64,000 nucleotides of DNA, from NCBI RefSeq assembly GCF_000170795.1, contig NZ_ABCM01000001.1, positions 186,001 to 250,000 of the forward strand, given 5' to 3'. The stretch is from Pedobacter sp. BAL39. GTDB taxonomy: Bacteria > Bacteroidota > Bacteroidia > Sphingobacteriales > Sphingobacteriaceae. Numbering within the stretch: position 1 is the stretch's first letter; the number at the start of each line of letters is the position of its first letter. Shown in pieces: positions 8,647-16,875 of the stretch. The position numbers were made by a program, and so were the translations under genes. The notes beneath the pieces were generated by a model. That model saw only the letters and a list, made by a program, of their open reading frames with translations, was not told where the DNA came from and did no database searches.

Positions 8647-9609
8647 TTACATTGAGGAGTACTTCTTTGGTTTCATGCCAATATGCTGCTCGAAAACTCT
8701 TGAGAAATGGCTGAGGTTAGTAAATCCAAGTTGGTAACCCACCTCAGAAACACTGAACCGCCTTTCCCTGAGTAGTCTTGCTGCCTCCTGCATACGCATA
8801 GATTGAAAATACTCAAAGACGCCTTTTCCGAATGTCTGGTTAAACAATTTTCTCATTTTGGGCTCGCTCATACCTGAAGTCCTGGCGAGCGCAGCAATGT
8901 CCGGCGACTGGTCCAGCCTGGTCTGCAGTTTTAATTTGACGGCATATATCGCCCTGATGTCGTCGATGTGCATGCTACTCGTGGGCAATGCCTCTCTTTC
9001 CATCAGCAGGCTAAAGATAAAACAGAGCAGCTCTTCACATTTCAACTTGTAATACTGATGTTCCAGACTTTCCGGGACCTGCTGATGGATGACATCACTG
9101 GCAGAACGGATCATTTCCTGAGAAATACCGGTTTCAAAAGCGAAATTCTCTTTACCTTCTAAAATGGTAGCTATAACGGGATGTTGTATGTGTCCGAAGA
9201 CCTGCCTCAGGTATTGTCGCGGAACTCCGATGATGATATTGCGGAATGAGGTGTGGGAAGGCATGGTAAGCTTCGACGAAACGGCATGCATGCAGATGAA
9301 CACACTGGCTTGTTCTGCTGTCAAGGTCTTATCATTTTGTAGCGGAGCCGGGAAGATGCCATTCAGCGAGAATATCACATCTTCCTGCCCTTCGGCGAGC
9401 TCATTGGTTCGTTCCAGCTGAATTTCTTCCTTCAGATGGTAATCGCGCACCAACATCCGCAGCCCATTTTCCCAGGAGAAACCAGTGATGTAGCCCCCAC
9501 CCTTACTTTCCGGAATGTAGAAGAAACGCCCTTGAATTGTCGCGCCTATGGCCCGGGCAAATTCCTTCATGATGCCGGATCCGTTTTTATCAGTAACCGA
9601 TATTTTCAT
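8647..9609 (-). CDS. AraC-family transcriptional regulator (copy 1)
   Basis: 320 aa. The C-terminal ~100 residues form the AraC double helix-turn-helix, with SEVGYQLGFTNLSHFSRVF in the second motif and the usual GMKPKKYS end. The N-terminal ~200 residues are a ligand or dimerization domain with no family I recognise. The protein is clearly paralogous to the AraC regulator at 11641-12663, sharing architecture and long stretches of the DNA-binding domain. It reads away from the DUF308-like gene, which lies upstream in the same direction. Its targets are not evident; the nearby membrane protein or monooxygenase are candidates. Confidence 0.9.
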   Translation of the reverse strand: MKISVTDKNGSGIMKEFARAIGATIQGRFFYIPESKGGGYITGFSWENGLRMLVRDYHLKEEIQLERTNELAEGQEDVIFSLNGIFPAPLQNDKTLTAEQASVFICMHAVSSKLTMPSHTSFRNIIIGVPRQYLRQVFGHIQHPVIATILEGKENFAFETGISQEMIRSASDVIHQQVPESLEHQYYKLKCEELLCFIFSLLMEREALPTSSMHIDDIRAIYAVKLKLQTRLDQSPDIAALARTSGMSEPKMRKLFNQTFGKGVFEYFQSMRMQEAARLLRERRFSVSEVGYQLGFTNLSHFSRVFEQHIGMKPKKYSSM

Positions 9610-9718
9610 TTACGACTTTAATATAGACATTTACAATGATTTCAGCCGTAAAAATAACATTACTTCTCCACACCTGATAGTTAAATGAGTCGAATACCGG
9701 GGCTATATCAGCGGAAAA

Positions 9719-10309
9719 TTATGCTGCCACATGCACGTTGCTGACCGTTTTTGACAGTCGGAAGGCGGACAGAAGATAGTAAAAAGCTCCGAAGGCCGCA
9801 TAGCCAGCCAGGCTGGTGATGCCCATTGTGGGGTCGTGTGCCAGAACAATAAAGGAGGTACCACCGAGCAGGGACTGGCCACCACTGATCATCATAGGCC
9901 ATTGTCCGCCCAATAGCTTACGGCGTCGAAATCCAAGGATCAGCTGAATGGCACCAGTGAGGATGGCCCAGACACCAAAGACGATCAACGCCTGTGGCAC
10001 ACCTTTTTGCAGGGCTGCGGCTACCGCAATGGTAGTAAGCGCGCTGATTGCAGCATTTACATATTGCGGTGTTCTGGAATTACCGTTCTGATTGGCGCGA
10101 AGATCGAGAAACGTACCCAGCACATCCCAGGCCGGGTAAACGATGAAAAGCGCGGTAGCCAGGCCCATGGAGTTTTTAGAAAAAAGGGCAACCAGGAGAA
10201 CCCAGATGATCGAAAATCCAGCACGGGTAAAATAAAGGTTTCTTAATGATCTGGCAGTTTCTATGGACTGACCATTAGCCGCTGCATCGGTAGTTAGTGA
10301 AGATGACAT
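9719..10309 (-). CDS. DUF308/HdeD-like integral membrane protein
   Basis: About 196 aa from the ATG at 10309 (MSSSLTTDAA); the frame opens 10 codons earlier. Five to six hydrophobic segments are visible, and VFGVWAILTGAIQLILGFRRRK is typical of the repeat in HdeD/DUF308 proteins, which in enterobacteria relate to acid resistance. The function here is unknown. The gene has its own promoter region with an 18-bp palindrome 56 bases upstream of the start, in the gap after the Tet(X)-like gene, which suggests regulation by a Crp/Fnr-type protein. Confidence 0.7.
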   Translation of the reverse strand: MSSSLTTDAAANGQSIETARSLRNLYFTRAGFSIIWVLLVALFSKNSMGLATALFIVYPAWDVLGTFLDLRANQNGNSRTPQYVNAAISALTTIAVAAALQKGVPQALIVFGVWAILTGAIQLILGFRRRKLLGGQWPMMISGGQSLLGGTSFIVLAHDPTMGITSLAGYAAFGAFYYLLSAFRLSKTVSNVHVAA

Positions 10310-10336
10310 GATTTGAATGTTTAAGTGATTACGGTT

Positions 10337-10382
10337 CAAAGATGCATAGTCCTTTGACGCCGGATTTTCACTTAAGTGAAAA
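10337..10382 (-). promoter_or_regulatory. promoter and 18-bp palindromic operator of the DUF308-like gene
   Basis: TTTTCACTTAAGTGAAAA at 10365-10382 is a perfect palindrome (TTCAC-TTAA-GTGAA core). On the minus strand 10344-10337 reads CATCTTTG, one mismatch from TAnnTTTG. The palindrome centre (10373.5) is 36.5 bp from the element's last base, exactly as at the reductase promoter at 7919. The core shares ACTTAAGT with the operators at 7949-7985. Confidence 0.65.
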
Positions 10383-10425
10383 TGTCAACAATATTTTCAT
10401 CGATCTCTTCCACTATCAATCTCTG

Positions 10426-11547
10426 TTAGTTGTCAAATCTCTTTTTGAAAGAAAAGTCTGGCTGACGCATCTCCATTTCATTTTTTCGGGTTTGCAGCTG
10501 CGCCTCTTTCGCGTAACGGAACATTTTCCGCTCGTAGTCGCTAATGGCAGCAGTGATGGTGTCGAAGTTTCCTTTGGTCAGGTTGCCAGCCAAAATCAGT
10601 GCATCCATCATTCCGGTATTGACGCCCTGGCCTGCAAAGGGCGGCATCAGGTGCGCGGCATCACCAATAAGGGTGATGGGTAGGCAGCGATCGGTCTTCC
10701 ATTTCTTTTTCAGTGGGAACATTCTGGTTGGCAAACCCCAGAAGGCAGAGGTGGAGCGGAATAACTGCTGGTAACCATCTCCCCAACCAGAAAACCTACT
10801 GGTAAGTAACGTACAAATCATCTTTGTATCCTGAAAATCCAGTCGGCTTTCAATTTTCCATTCTTCGGGCGTACTAAACATAACATTGTAGGTCAATGTT
10901 CCATTGTTGTTCGGATTTGCAACCAGGAGATTGCCATCGGCCGCACACATCAGGATGTTATTGTTACAAAGCTTAATGAATTCCGGGCATCTCATTTCAG
11001 GTTGTATCACTTCCCCCTGTATAATCGTCGTTCCCGTAGATTCAATGGTCGCATCAACTACCCATGCTCTTAATTTGGACATTCCCCCATTGGCAGCGAT
11101 CACCAGATCAGCCGCTACATCAGGTTGATTTTCAAAATGCAACAGCCACTGATCCGTTTCCATCTCAATTCCAACTAATTTACTATTCCAGAACACGGTG
11201 TTTGTTGTTAGGCTGTCGAGTAATATGGTCCTTAAATTGTTTCTGTTGATCTCAGGATTTTGCTCGTCAGGTTCTTTGGAGAAAAACACTTCTCCATGTT
11301 CATCAGCCAGCGTTCTTCCCATTGGTATTGCCATCGCATAATACTGTTCCAGTAATCCTGCATTTTTCATCGCTTCCTGTCCGGAATGCTGATGAAGATC
11401 CAGGGTGCCACCCCATATTCTTGCCAGGGGATCTTTGTCTCTTTCATAAACCGAGACGAGCACCCCCTCTTGTTGGAGTAATTTTGCCATGATGAGTCCT
11501 ACGGGTCCGGCACCGATAATGGCTATTCTTTTATTCTTTAGTAACAT
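10426..11547 (-). CDS. Tet(X)-like FAD-dependent monooxygenase
   Basis: 373 aa group A flavin monooxygenase: Rossmann AIIGAGPVGLIMAKLLQ at residues 9-25, VYERDKD at 33-39 and GDAAHLMPPFAGQGVN near residue 305. The whole chain aligns almost without gaps to the tetracycline-inactivating Tet(X) as I remember it (GGTLDLHQHSGQEAMK, PEINRNNLR, ANGGMSK, NPNNNG). Of the Tet(X) residues that contact tetracycline, Gln192 is kept (Q177), but Arg213 and His234 correspond to I198 and T219, so activity on tetracyclines is uncertain. Divergent from an AraC regulator at 11641. Confidence 0.85.
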   Translation of the reverse strand: MLLKNKRIAIIGAGPVGLIMAKLLQQEGVLVSVYERDKDPLARIWGGTLDLHQHSGQEAMKNAGLLEQYYAMAIPMGRTLADEHGEVFFSKEPDEQNPEINRNNLRTILLDSLTTNTVFWNSKLVGIEMETDQWLLHFENQPDVAADLVIAANGGMSKLRAWVVDATIESTGTTIIQGEVIQPEMRCPEFIKLCNNNILMCAADGNLLVANPNNNGTLTYNVMFSTPEEWKIESRLDFQDTKMICTLLTSRFSGWGDGYQQLFRSTSAFWGLPTRMFPLKKKWKTDRCLPITLIGDAAHLMPPFAGQGVNTGMMDALILAGNLTKGNFDTITAAISDYERKMFRYAKEAQLQTRKNEMEMRQPDFSFKKRFDN

Positions 11548-11640
11548 GAATTTATATTTCTTGATGATGACACAAAAGTGTTAAGTATCTTAGAAACAAA
11601 ATAATCTCATTAGCCACAAAAATAGTCGCAAAAGACTTTT

Positions 11641-12663
11641 ATGGACACAGAAAAATCACAGACAGAACCAGGTATCCTTAAAGTGCTTGCTCATTTACTG
11701 GGGACAGGTGTAAAAAACAGGAGGCTGGACATCCCCCCGGCTTACGGCACTGGCTACTGTTCAGGATTTATTTTCAATGAGCAGATCCGGATGGTGATTA
11801 TGGATTATGAGCTGAAAGAAAATTTGTCTGTTGAAAACCCCGATTGGAATGATGCGATGAGGATGATCCTTTTTAAGTTTCAAAATGTCCTACCTCAGGC
11901 CGGATCTACTTCTGAGATGGCATTTCTGCAGGGAGCAGGATCTTTTCCTGAAGTAGCATCACCATCAAAAGATCAGCAATTAAAACGGCTCCCTTCGGTA
12001 TTAATCACGACCAGCAGTGTGAATACGGACGTCATGATTCCTGTGCACAGCAATACGTCCACCATCAATATAGAAATCGATGCCAACTATCTGAAAGGCT
12101 TATTTGGGGAATCAGAAAAATCGGTCGTATTGCAGAGTCTGCTGCAGAATACAAAACCGTTGTTATTTGAACAAGCCATTTTTCCTTCATTGCAAAGAAT
12201 TGTGAATGAAATAGTCACGGAATCCATTGACAAGACTTTTGAACTATTTTTCATGAAGGTAAAAGCTGAGGAGCTGATCTGCAGATTACTGATGGAACTG
12301 GAGAAGAGGGATGAAAAAAGGCTTTATCCCTTGAATTCAGATGACATACAAACCATTTACAAGGTAAGAACGCAGATGCTGGAGCATCTGGAAAGAACAC
12401 CGGTTATCAAAGACCTGGCAGTCCTTGCAGCGATGAGCCCCTCCAAGCTGAAGCGTTTATTCAAGCAGGTTTTCGGCAACAGCATTTTCAATTATTATCA
12501 GGAGTTCCGGATGAAAGAGGCCGCCTCGCTATTGAGCACAAAAAAACTATCCGTTTCAGCGGTAGGTTATCAATTGGGATTTACGAATCTCAGTCATTTT
12601 TCAAGGATCTTTAACGAACATATAGGGATGAAACCAAAACAATACAGCAAGTCTTTAAATTAA
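11641..12663 (+). CDS. AraC-family transcriptional regulator (copy 2)
   Basis: 340 aa with the AraC double helix-turn-helix in the C-terminal third (VSAVGYQLGFTNLSHFSRIF, then GMKPKQYS). The unassigned N-terminal domain resembles that of the paralogue at 8647-9609. The gene is divergent from the Tet(X)-like monooxygenase with a 93-base gap, the classic place for a regulator of its neighbour. A GH43-like gene follows 38 bases later in the same direction and may be co-transcribed. Confidence 0.9.
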   Translation: MDTEKSQTEPGILKVLAHLLGTGVKNRRLDIPPAYGTGYCSGFIFNEQIRMVIMDYELKENLSVENPDWNDAMRMILFKFQNVLPQAGSTSEMAFLQGAGSFPEVASPSKDQQLKRLPSVLITTSSVNTDVMIPVHSNTSTINIEIDANYLKGLFGESEKSVVLQSLLQNTKPLLFEQAIFPSLQRIVNEIVTESIDKTFELFFMKVKAEELICRLLMELEKRDEKRLYPLNSDDIQTIYKVRTQMLEHLERTPVIKDLAVLAAMSPSKLKRLFKQVFGNSIFNYYQEFRMKEAASLLSTKKLSVSAVGYQLGFTNLSHFSRIFNEHIGMKPKQYSKSLN

Positions 12664-12701
12664 AAGGATTGTATTTATATTAACTGCACCAAATATTACA
12701 G

Positions 12702-13757
12702 ATGAGAAAGATATTGATAACGTTTGTTTTACTATGCTCAATAATACAGCTTTCAAACGCACAAACGACAAAAAACAAAGCTGCGAAATCGGTACTGAAG
12801 AGCGACAGTGTATGGATGTTGAGCTACTTCCGTCAGCGCTATCCTACCAGGATTGAGATCAATGATAAGGGAGAAACGGTGGAGGTACCACTGCCGGACC
12901 CGATGTTGAGCGCTAAACTTCACATCGCATTATCCGCAGACGGCCGTCATTGGAACGCGCTGAATGGCAACAAGCCCATATGGGATCAGTTTATGCGTGA
13001 TCAGTACCTCCATCGGGGCGTGGATGGCCTGTGGCGGCTCATCGCCACGGGAGGCGCAGGCGCAGAGGAGAGAAAAAAGTCCGGCCCAAGTGTAACTTAT
13101 GCTACCTCAAAAGACCTGGTGCACTGGAAGTTTGAAAAATACATACCCCTGATGAAGGATGTCAAAGACGAGTCTGGAGAATTTGTGGGGAACATCTGGG
13201 CGCCGGAATTTTACTTCGATGCCGCAACAGAAGAATATACTATTTTCTGGTCGTCTACATTTAAAGATGCGGGCTGGAAAGAAAGCAGGCTGTGGTACTG
13301 CAAAACGAAAGATTGGGAAACCTTCAGTCCGGCGAAAGTAATGTTTGCCCCGGCATATTCTGTAATTGATGGAACGATTACGAAACACAAAGATGTATAT
13401 TATCTTTTTCATAAAGAGGAGGAGTTCGGTGCAAAAACCGGGGAGCGCAGAGGCATTCGTCTGGCCACATCGAAGAACATTGAGGGGCCCTATGAAATTT
13501 ATAATGGCCCCTTAAATAAAGGGCAGATTGCCCCTACCATTACTGAGGGACCAAGCATCATGAAAGATCCAGTGAAGAAAGGCTGGCTCCTGTTATACGA
13601 TTACCCCATGGTGGATCAGTACGGCATCTCTTCTTCTCCGGACTTCTTTACATGGAAGATCGAAAAGGATGTATCCATGCCTGACGATGCCAGACATGGC
13701 AGTGTTTCAAAGATATCGGCGGAAGAGGCAGACAGATTGTTAACCGCCTTTCCCTGA
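12702..13757 (+). CDS. secreted GH43-like five-bladed beta-propeller glycosidase
   Basis: 351 aa with a signal peptide (MRKILITFVLLCSIIQLSNA, then QTT). Blade-like repeats and motifs recall GH43 and related arabinofuranosidase/xylosidase families: IWAPEFYFD, YSVIDGTI and ITEGPSIM, where the Glu in TEGP would be the acid catalyst. I cannot identify the base Asp near the N-terminus with certainty, so substrate and even activity are open. The protein would act in the periplasm. It stands after an AraC regulator rather than in a SusCD-type polysaccharide locus. Confidence 0.7.
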   Translation: MRKILITFVLLCSIIQLSNAQTTKNKAAKSVLKSDSVWMLSYFRQRYPTRIEINDKGETVEVPLPDPMLSAKLHIALSADGRHWNALNGNKPIWDQFMRDQYLHRGVDGLWRLIATGGAGAEERKKSGPSVTYATSKDLVHWKFEKYIPLMKDVKDESGEFVGNIWAPEFYFDAATEEYTIFWSSTFKDAGWKESRLWYCKTKDWETFSPAKVMFAPAYSVIDGTITKHKDVYYLFHKEEEFGAKTGERRGIRLATSKNIEGPYEIYNGPLNKGQIAPTITEGPSIMKDPVKKGWLLLYDYPMVDQYGISSSPDFFTWKIEKDVSMPDDARHGSVSKISAEEADRLLTAFP

Positions 13758-13839
13758 CGGCAGGAAATATTCTCCATAACACAGTTGCTTGTCGTTGCCA
13801 ATCTAGCCGGACTAGTCGTAATTTTAAAACCGGCGCCTA

Positions 13840-13867
13840 TTGATGTATCACCGTGACATTACTTTTG
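13840..13867 (+). promoter_or_regulatory. bioB promoter
   Basis: TTG at 13840-13842 and TACTTTTG at 13860-13867 match the Bacteroidota -33 and -7 elements with a 17-base spacer. The leader to the ATG at 13930 would be about 55-60 bases. The promoter overlaps the upstream part of the open frame and therefore argues against a start at 13840. Confidence 0.5.
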
Positions 13868-13929
13868 CTGGAAATAACAGAACAGAAGAACTGATCACCC
13901 CAACAATAGCTACACTAAATAGAATTACG

Positions 13930-14910
13930 ATGAACACCAGCAGCGAAGTACGTCACGATTGGGCTAAGGAAGAATTACTATACATTTACAATAAACCATT
14001 GATGGAACTGGTTTATGAGGCCGCCTCAGTGCACCGGGCCTGGCACAAAGCCGATGAGGTTCAAATATCTACGCTACTCTCCATAAAAACAGGAGGCTGC
14101 CCGGAGGATTGCGCTTATTGCGGGCAGGCCGCGCGTTATCATACAGACATTAAGGTGCAGGCACTCTTGCCTACCGAAACGGTTATTGCCCATGCCCAAA
14201 AAGCGAAAGACAACGGATCATCACGTTTTTGTATGGCAGCAGCCTGGCGGGAGGTGCGCAACAATGGTGATTTTGACAGAATTATCGATATGGTAAAAGG
14301 GGTCAACAACCTGGGTCTGGAAGTATGCTGCACGCTCGGTATGCTCAGCGAAAGCCAGGCCCAACGACTACAGGAAGCCGGGCTGTATGCGTACAACCAC
14401 AACCTGGATACTTCTGAAGAATATTATGACGAGATCATATCTACAAGAAATTTCGAGAACCGTATCCTGACGATCAACAATGTGAGGAAGGCAGGAATTA
14501 CAGTATGCTCAGGAGGGATCATTGGATTAGGAGAATCTCAGGAAGACCGTATTTCGATGCTCCTCACACTGGCTAATATGGAAAAACATCCGGAATCAGT
14601 CCCAATAAATGCGCTGGCCAGGGTTAAAGGAACTCCATTAGAAAACAATCCGAAAATAGACAGCTGGGAAATGATCCGTATGATCGCGACTACACGTATT
14701 GCGATGCCTGCTTCAATGGTGCGTTTAAGTGCAGGCCGTATTGAGATGACGGAATCGGAACAAGCATGGTGTTTTATGGCAGGTGCAAATTCTATTTTTA
14801 CAGGCGAGAGGGAAACGCTTTTGGTAACGCCTAATCCTGGGGTGTCAGAAGACATGCAGATGCTGAAGACCTTAGGATTGAAACCAATGGTATTGGAAGA
14901 AGGCAAATAG
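13930..14910 (+). CDS. bioB: biotin synthase
   Basis: Radical SAM enzyme that inserts sulfur into dethiobiotin, the last step of biotin synthesis. About 326 aa from the ATG at 13930, matching the family. The SAM-cluster motif CPEDCAYC lies at residues ~57-64; Cys residues of the auxiliary [2Fe-2S] cluster appear in VCCTLGML and ITVCSGGIIGLGE, and RLSAGR supplies the Arg ligand. The longer frame from 13840 adds 30 residues without family character and would begin inside the promoter. No other bio genes are in the window, so the pathway is split. Confidence 0.95.
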   Translation: MNTSSEVRHDWAKEELLYIYNKPLMELVYEAASVHRAWHKADEVQISTLLSIKTGGCPEDCAYCGQAARYHTDIKVQALLPTETVIAHAQKAKDNGSSRFCMAAAWREVRNNGDFDRIIDMVKGVNNLGLEVCCTLGMLSESQAQRLQEAGLYAYNHNLDTSEEYYDEIISTRNFENRILTINNVRKAGITVCSGGIIGLGESQEDRISMLLTLANMEKHPESVPINALARVKGTPLENNPKIDSWEMIRMIATTRIAMPASMVRLSAGRIEMTESEQAWCFMAGANSIFTGERETLLVTPNPGVSEDMQMLKTLGLKPMVLEEGK

Positions 14911-14948
14911 GATCAAATGGTACTCTAATTTGATGAGCTCAGGTTTTA

Positions 14949-14995
14949 TCGTTTAGCAGGAGCAAATTTCATATTATTTTGCTCGTGCTAAACGA
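14949..14995. repeat. 18-bp near-perfect inverted repeat between convergent genes
   Basis: TCGTTTAGCAGGAGCAAA (14949-14966) pairs with TTTGCTCGTGCTAAACGA (14978-14995) with one mismatch and an 11-base loop. It lies between the convergent bioB and ABC-F genes, so a bidirectional termination role is plausible. There is no T-tract after either arm, and the arm length is unusual for a terminator. Confidence 0.5.
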
Positions 14996-15030
14996 CAGAA
15001 TTGTCATTTGTAACAACAACAGAAATCGGC

Positions 15031-16668
15031 TTATTTTCCTTGCTCGATCTCTTTCAGGCTGTTCATTTTCTTGTACGCCAGGAAGCCTTTTATATCCTCG
15101 AAGTGTTCACGAACACGCTTGTTTCCAAACTCGAATACCTTCTGGGCCAGGCCATCCAGGAAATCACGATCGTGGGATACCAGGATCAGGGTGCCATCAA
15201 AATCCTGCAATGCTTCTTTGATGATGTCTTTGGTTTTCATGTCCAGGTGGTTGGTCGGCTCATCCAGGATCAGTACGTTTACTGGTTCCAGCAACAGTTT
15301 GATCATCGCCAGGCGGGTTTTCTCCCCTCCGGAAAGGACCTTTACCTTTTTGGTGGTGTCATCGCCACTAAACATAAAAGCACCCAGAAGGTCTTTGATT
15401 TTTATGCTTCCGTTGCTTAACGGAATCTGGTCAATCGTTTCAAATACAGTCAGATTCTCATCCAGTAATGCGGCCTGGTTCTGCGCAAAATAGCCGATCT
15501 TAGCATTGTGACCCACTTTTAAACCACCTTCAAAATCGATCTCGCCCATGATGGCTTTGATCATAGTCGACTTACCTTCACCGTTTTTACCGACAAAGGC
15601 AACCTTCTCACCACGTTCAATCACCATGGATGCTTTCTCGAATACTACATGATCGCCGTATGCTTTCGTTAGCTCTTCCACAATTACTGGGTATTGACCC
15701 GATCGAGGTGATGGTGGAAACTTGAGGCGCAAGGCCGAGGTGTCCACTTCGTCGATCTCAATGACTTCGAGTTTTTCCAGCATTTTTACCCGCGACTGCA
15801 CTTGAAGGGTTTTAGAATACGTACCCCTGAATCGATCTATGAATTCCTGATTATCGGCAATAAAACGTTGCTGCTCCTCGTAGGCTTTCAACTGATGCAC
15901 GCGCCGGTCGGCGCGCAGCTGCAGGTAGTGACTGTATTTGGCTTTATAATCGTAAATACGGCCCATGGTCACCTCAATGGTGCGGTTGGTGATGTTGTCT
16001 ACAAAGGTACGGTCGTGGGAAATGACTACCACAGCCTTTGCAGAGTTGATCAGAAAATCCTCCAGCCATTGAATACTTTCAATGTCCATGTGGTTAGTAG
16101 GCTCATCCAGCAAAATGAGGTCTGGTTTCTTCAATAAGATTTTTGCCAGCTCAATTCTCATGCGCCATCCGCCCGAAAACTCAGAAGTCTGGCGATTAAA
16201 GTCTTTACGTTCAAAGCCCAGACCTTTCAGGACTTTCTCCACCTCCGCATCATAATTGACCTCTTCTACCGAATAAAACTTCTCACTCAGCTCAGAAACA
16301 CGCTCAATTAACTTCATGTAATCGTCGCTATCATAGTCGGTCCTGACAGTTAGTTGCTCATTCAGCGCGTCCAGCTCCTTTTGCATCTGGTACACCTCCT
16401 GAAAAGCCTTTAAAGTCTCTTCAAATACGGTCACATTGTCCTGCGTTAGCAAATGCTGGGGTAAATAGGCAATCACAGCATCCTTCGGACCGGTTACATT
16501 ACCTGATGTGGGTTTTATCGCATCAGCTATAATTTTTAAAATGGTCGACTTACCCGCACCATTTTTACCCATCAGGGCTATTTTGTCATTCTCGTTTATC
16601 GAGAAGGTTACATCACTAAATAAGGTAGTTCCACCGAATGAAACGGAGATGTTATTTACATTAATCAC
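15031..16668 (-). CDS. ABC-F family ATPase (translation factor type)
   Basis: 545 aa with two ABC domains on one chain and no membrane segments, the mark of ABC-F proteins that act on the ribosome. Walker A motifs are GKNGAGKST and GKNGEGKST; signatures are FSGGWRMRIELA and LSGGEKTRLAMIKLL; both LLDEPTNHMD and LDEPTNHLD are present. The linker between the domains is of the ordinary ~80-residue type. This resembles the EttA/YdiF-like housekeeping branch more than dedicated antibiotic-resistance members, but sequence alone does not separate them safely. A -7 element (TATCTTTG) lies at 16701-16694. Confidence 0.92.
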   Translation of the reverse strand: MINVNNISVSFGGTTLFSDVTFSINENDKIALMGKNGAGKSTILKIIADAIKPTSGNVTGPKDAVIAYLPQHLLTQDNVTVFEETLKAFQEVYQMQKELDALNEQLTVRTDYDSDDYMKLIERVSELSEKFYSVEEVNYDAEVEKVLKGLGFERKDFNRQTSEFSGGWRMRIELAKILLKKPDLILLDEPTNHMDIESIQWLEDFLINSAKAVVVISHDRTFVDNITNRTIEVTMGRIYDYKAKYSHYLQLRADRRVHQLKAYEEQQRFIADNQEFIDRFRGTYSKTLQVQSRVKMLEKLEVIEIDEVDTSALRLKFPPSPRSGQYPVIVEELTKAYGDHVVFEKASMVIERGEKVAFVGKNGEGKSTMIKAIMGEIDFEGGLKVGHNAKIGYFAQNQAALLDENLTVFETIDQIPLSNGSIKIKDLLGAFMFSGDDTTKKVKVLSGGEKTRLAMIKLLLEPVNVLILDEPTNHLDMKTKDIIKEALQDFDGTLILVSHDRDFLDGLAQKVFEFGNKRVREHFEDIKGFLAYKKMNSLKEIEQGK

Positions 16669-16693
16669 AAAAAGAAGGTATTAAATTGAGCGG

Positions 16694-16701
16694 CAAAGAT
16701 A
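16694..16701 (-). promoter_or_regulatory. -7 promoter element of the ABC-F gene
   Basis: The minus strand reads TATCTTTG, an exact TAnnTTTG match, 26 bases upstream of the ATG at 16668. The partner -33 motif is not clear. Confidence 0.45.
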
Positions 16702-16716
16702 GTGGAATTTGATATA

Positions 16717-16875
16717 TTATGGGGTATTCATGGAATCCATTTCCTGCTCATATGCCACTAGATCCTGATACACCAATCTCACACGGAAACCGTAACTGGT
16801 AAAGCGGCGCCATTCAACTGCCCCATCATGGTAACAAATACCTCTAAGGATTTGTCGACCATAGCCCCACCTCTT
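16717..16875 (-). pseudogene. orphan C-terminal fragment resembling formylglycine-generating-enzyme-type proteins
   Basis: Between the SDR stop and the ABC-F promoter a minus-strand frame ends with TAA at 16719-16717 and reads, among other residues, GRQILRGICYHDG and FTSYGFRVRLVY. This looks like the RVLRGG...GFRLV ending of SUMF1/FGE-like proteins. The frame has no start codon of its own, is closed upstream by TGA, and overlaps the 3' end of the SDR gene in another frame. The most economical reading is the tail of a deleted gene. The family resemblance is only suggestive. Confidence 0.35.

Noticed and set aside
13840..13929. Longer bioB start at 13840
   Set aside because: The likely promoter (13840-13867) lies inside this stretch and the added 30 residues are not biotin synthase-like.
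13758..13929. Biotin-repressor operator upstream of bioB
   Set aside because: No extended dyad resembling a BirA/BioR-type site could be found; only a generic promoter is visible.
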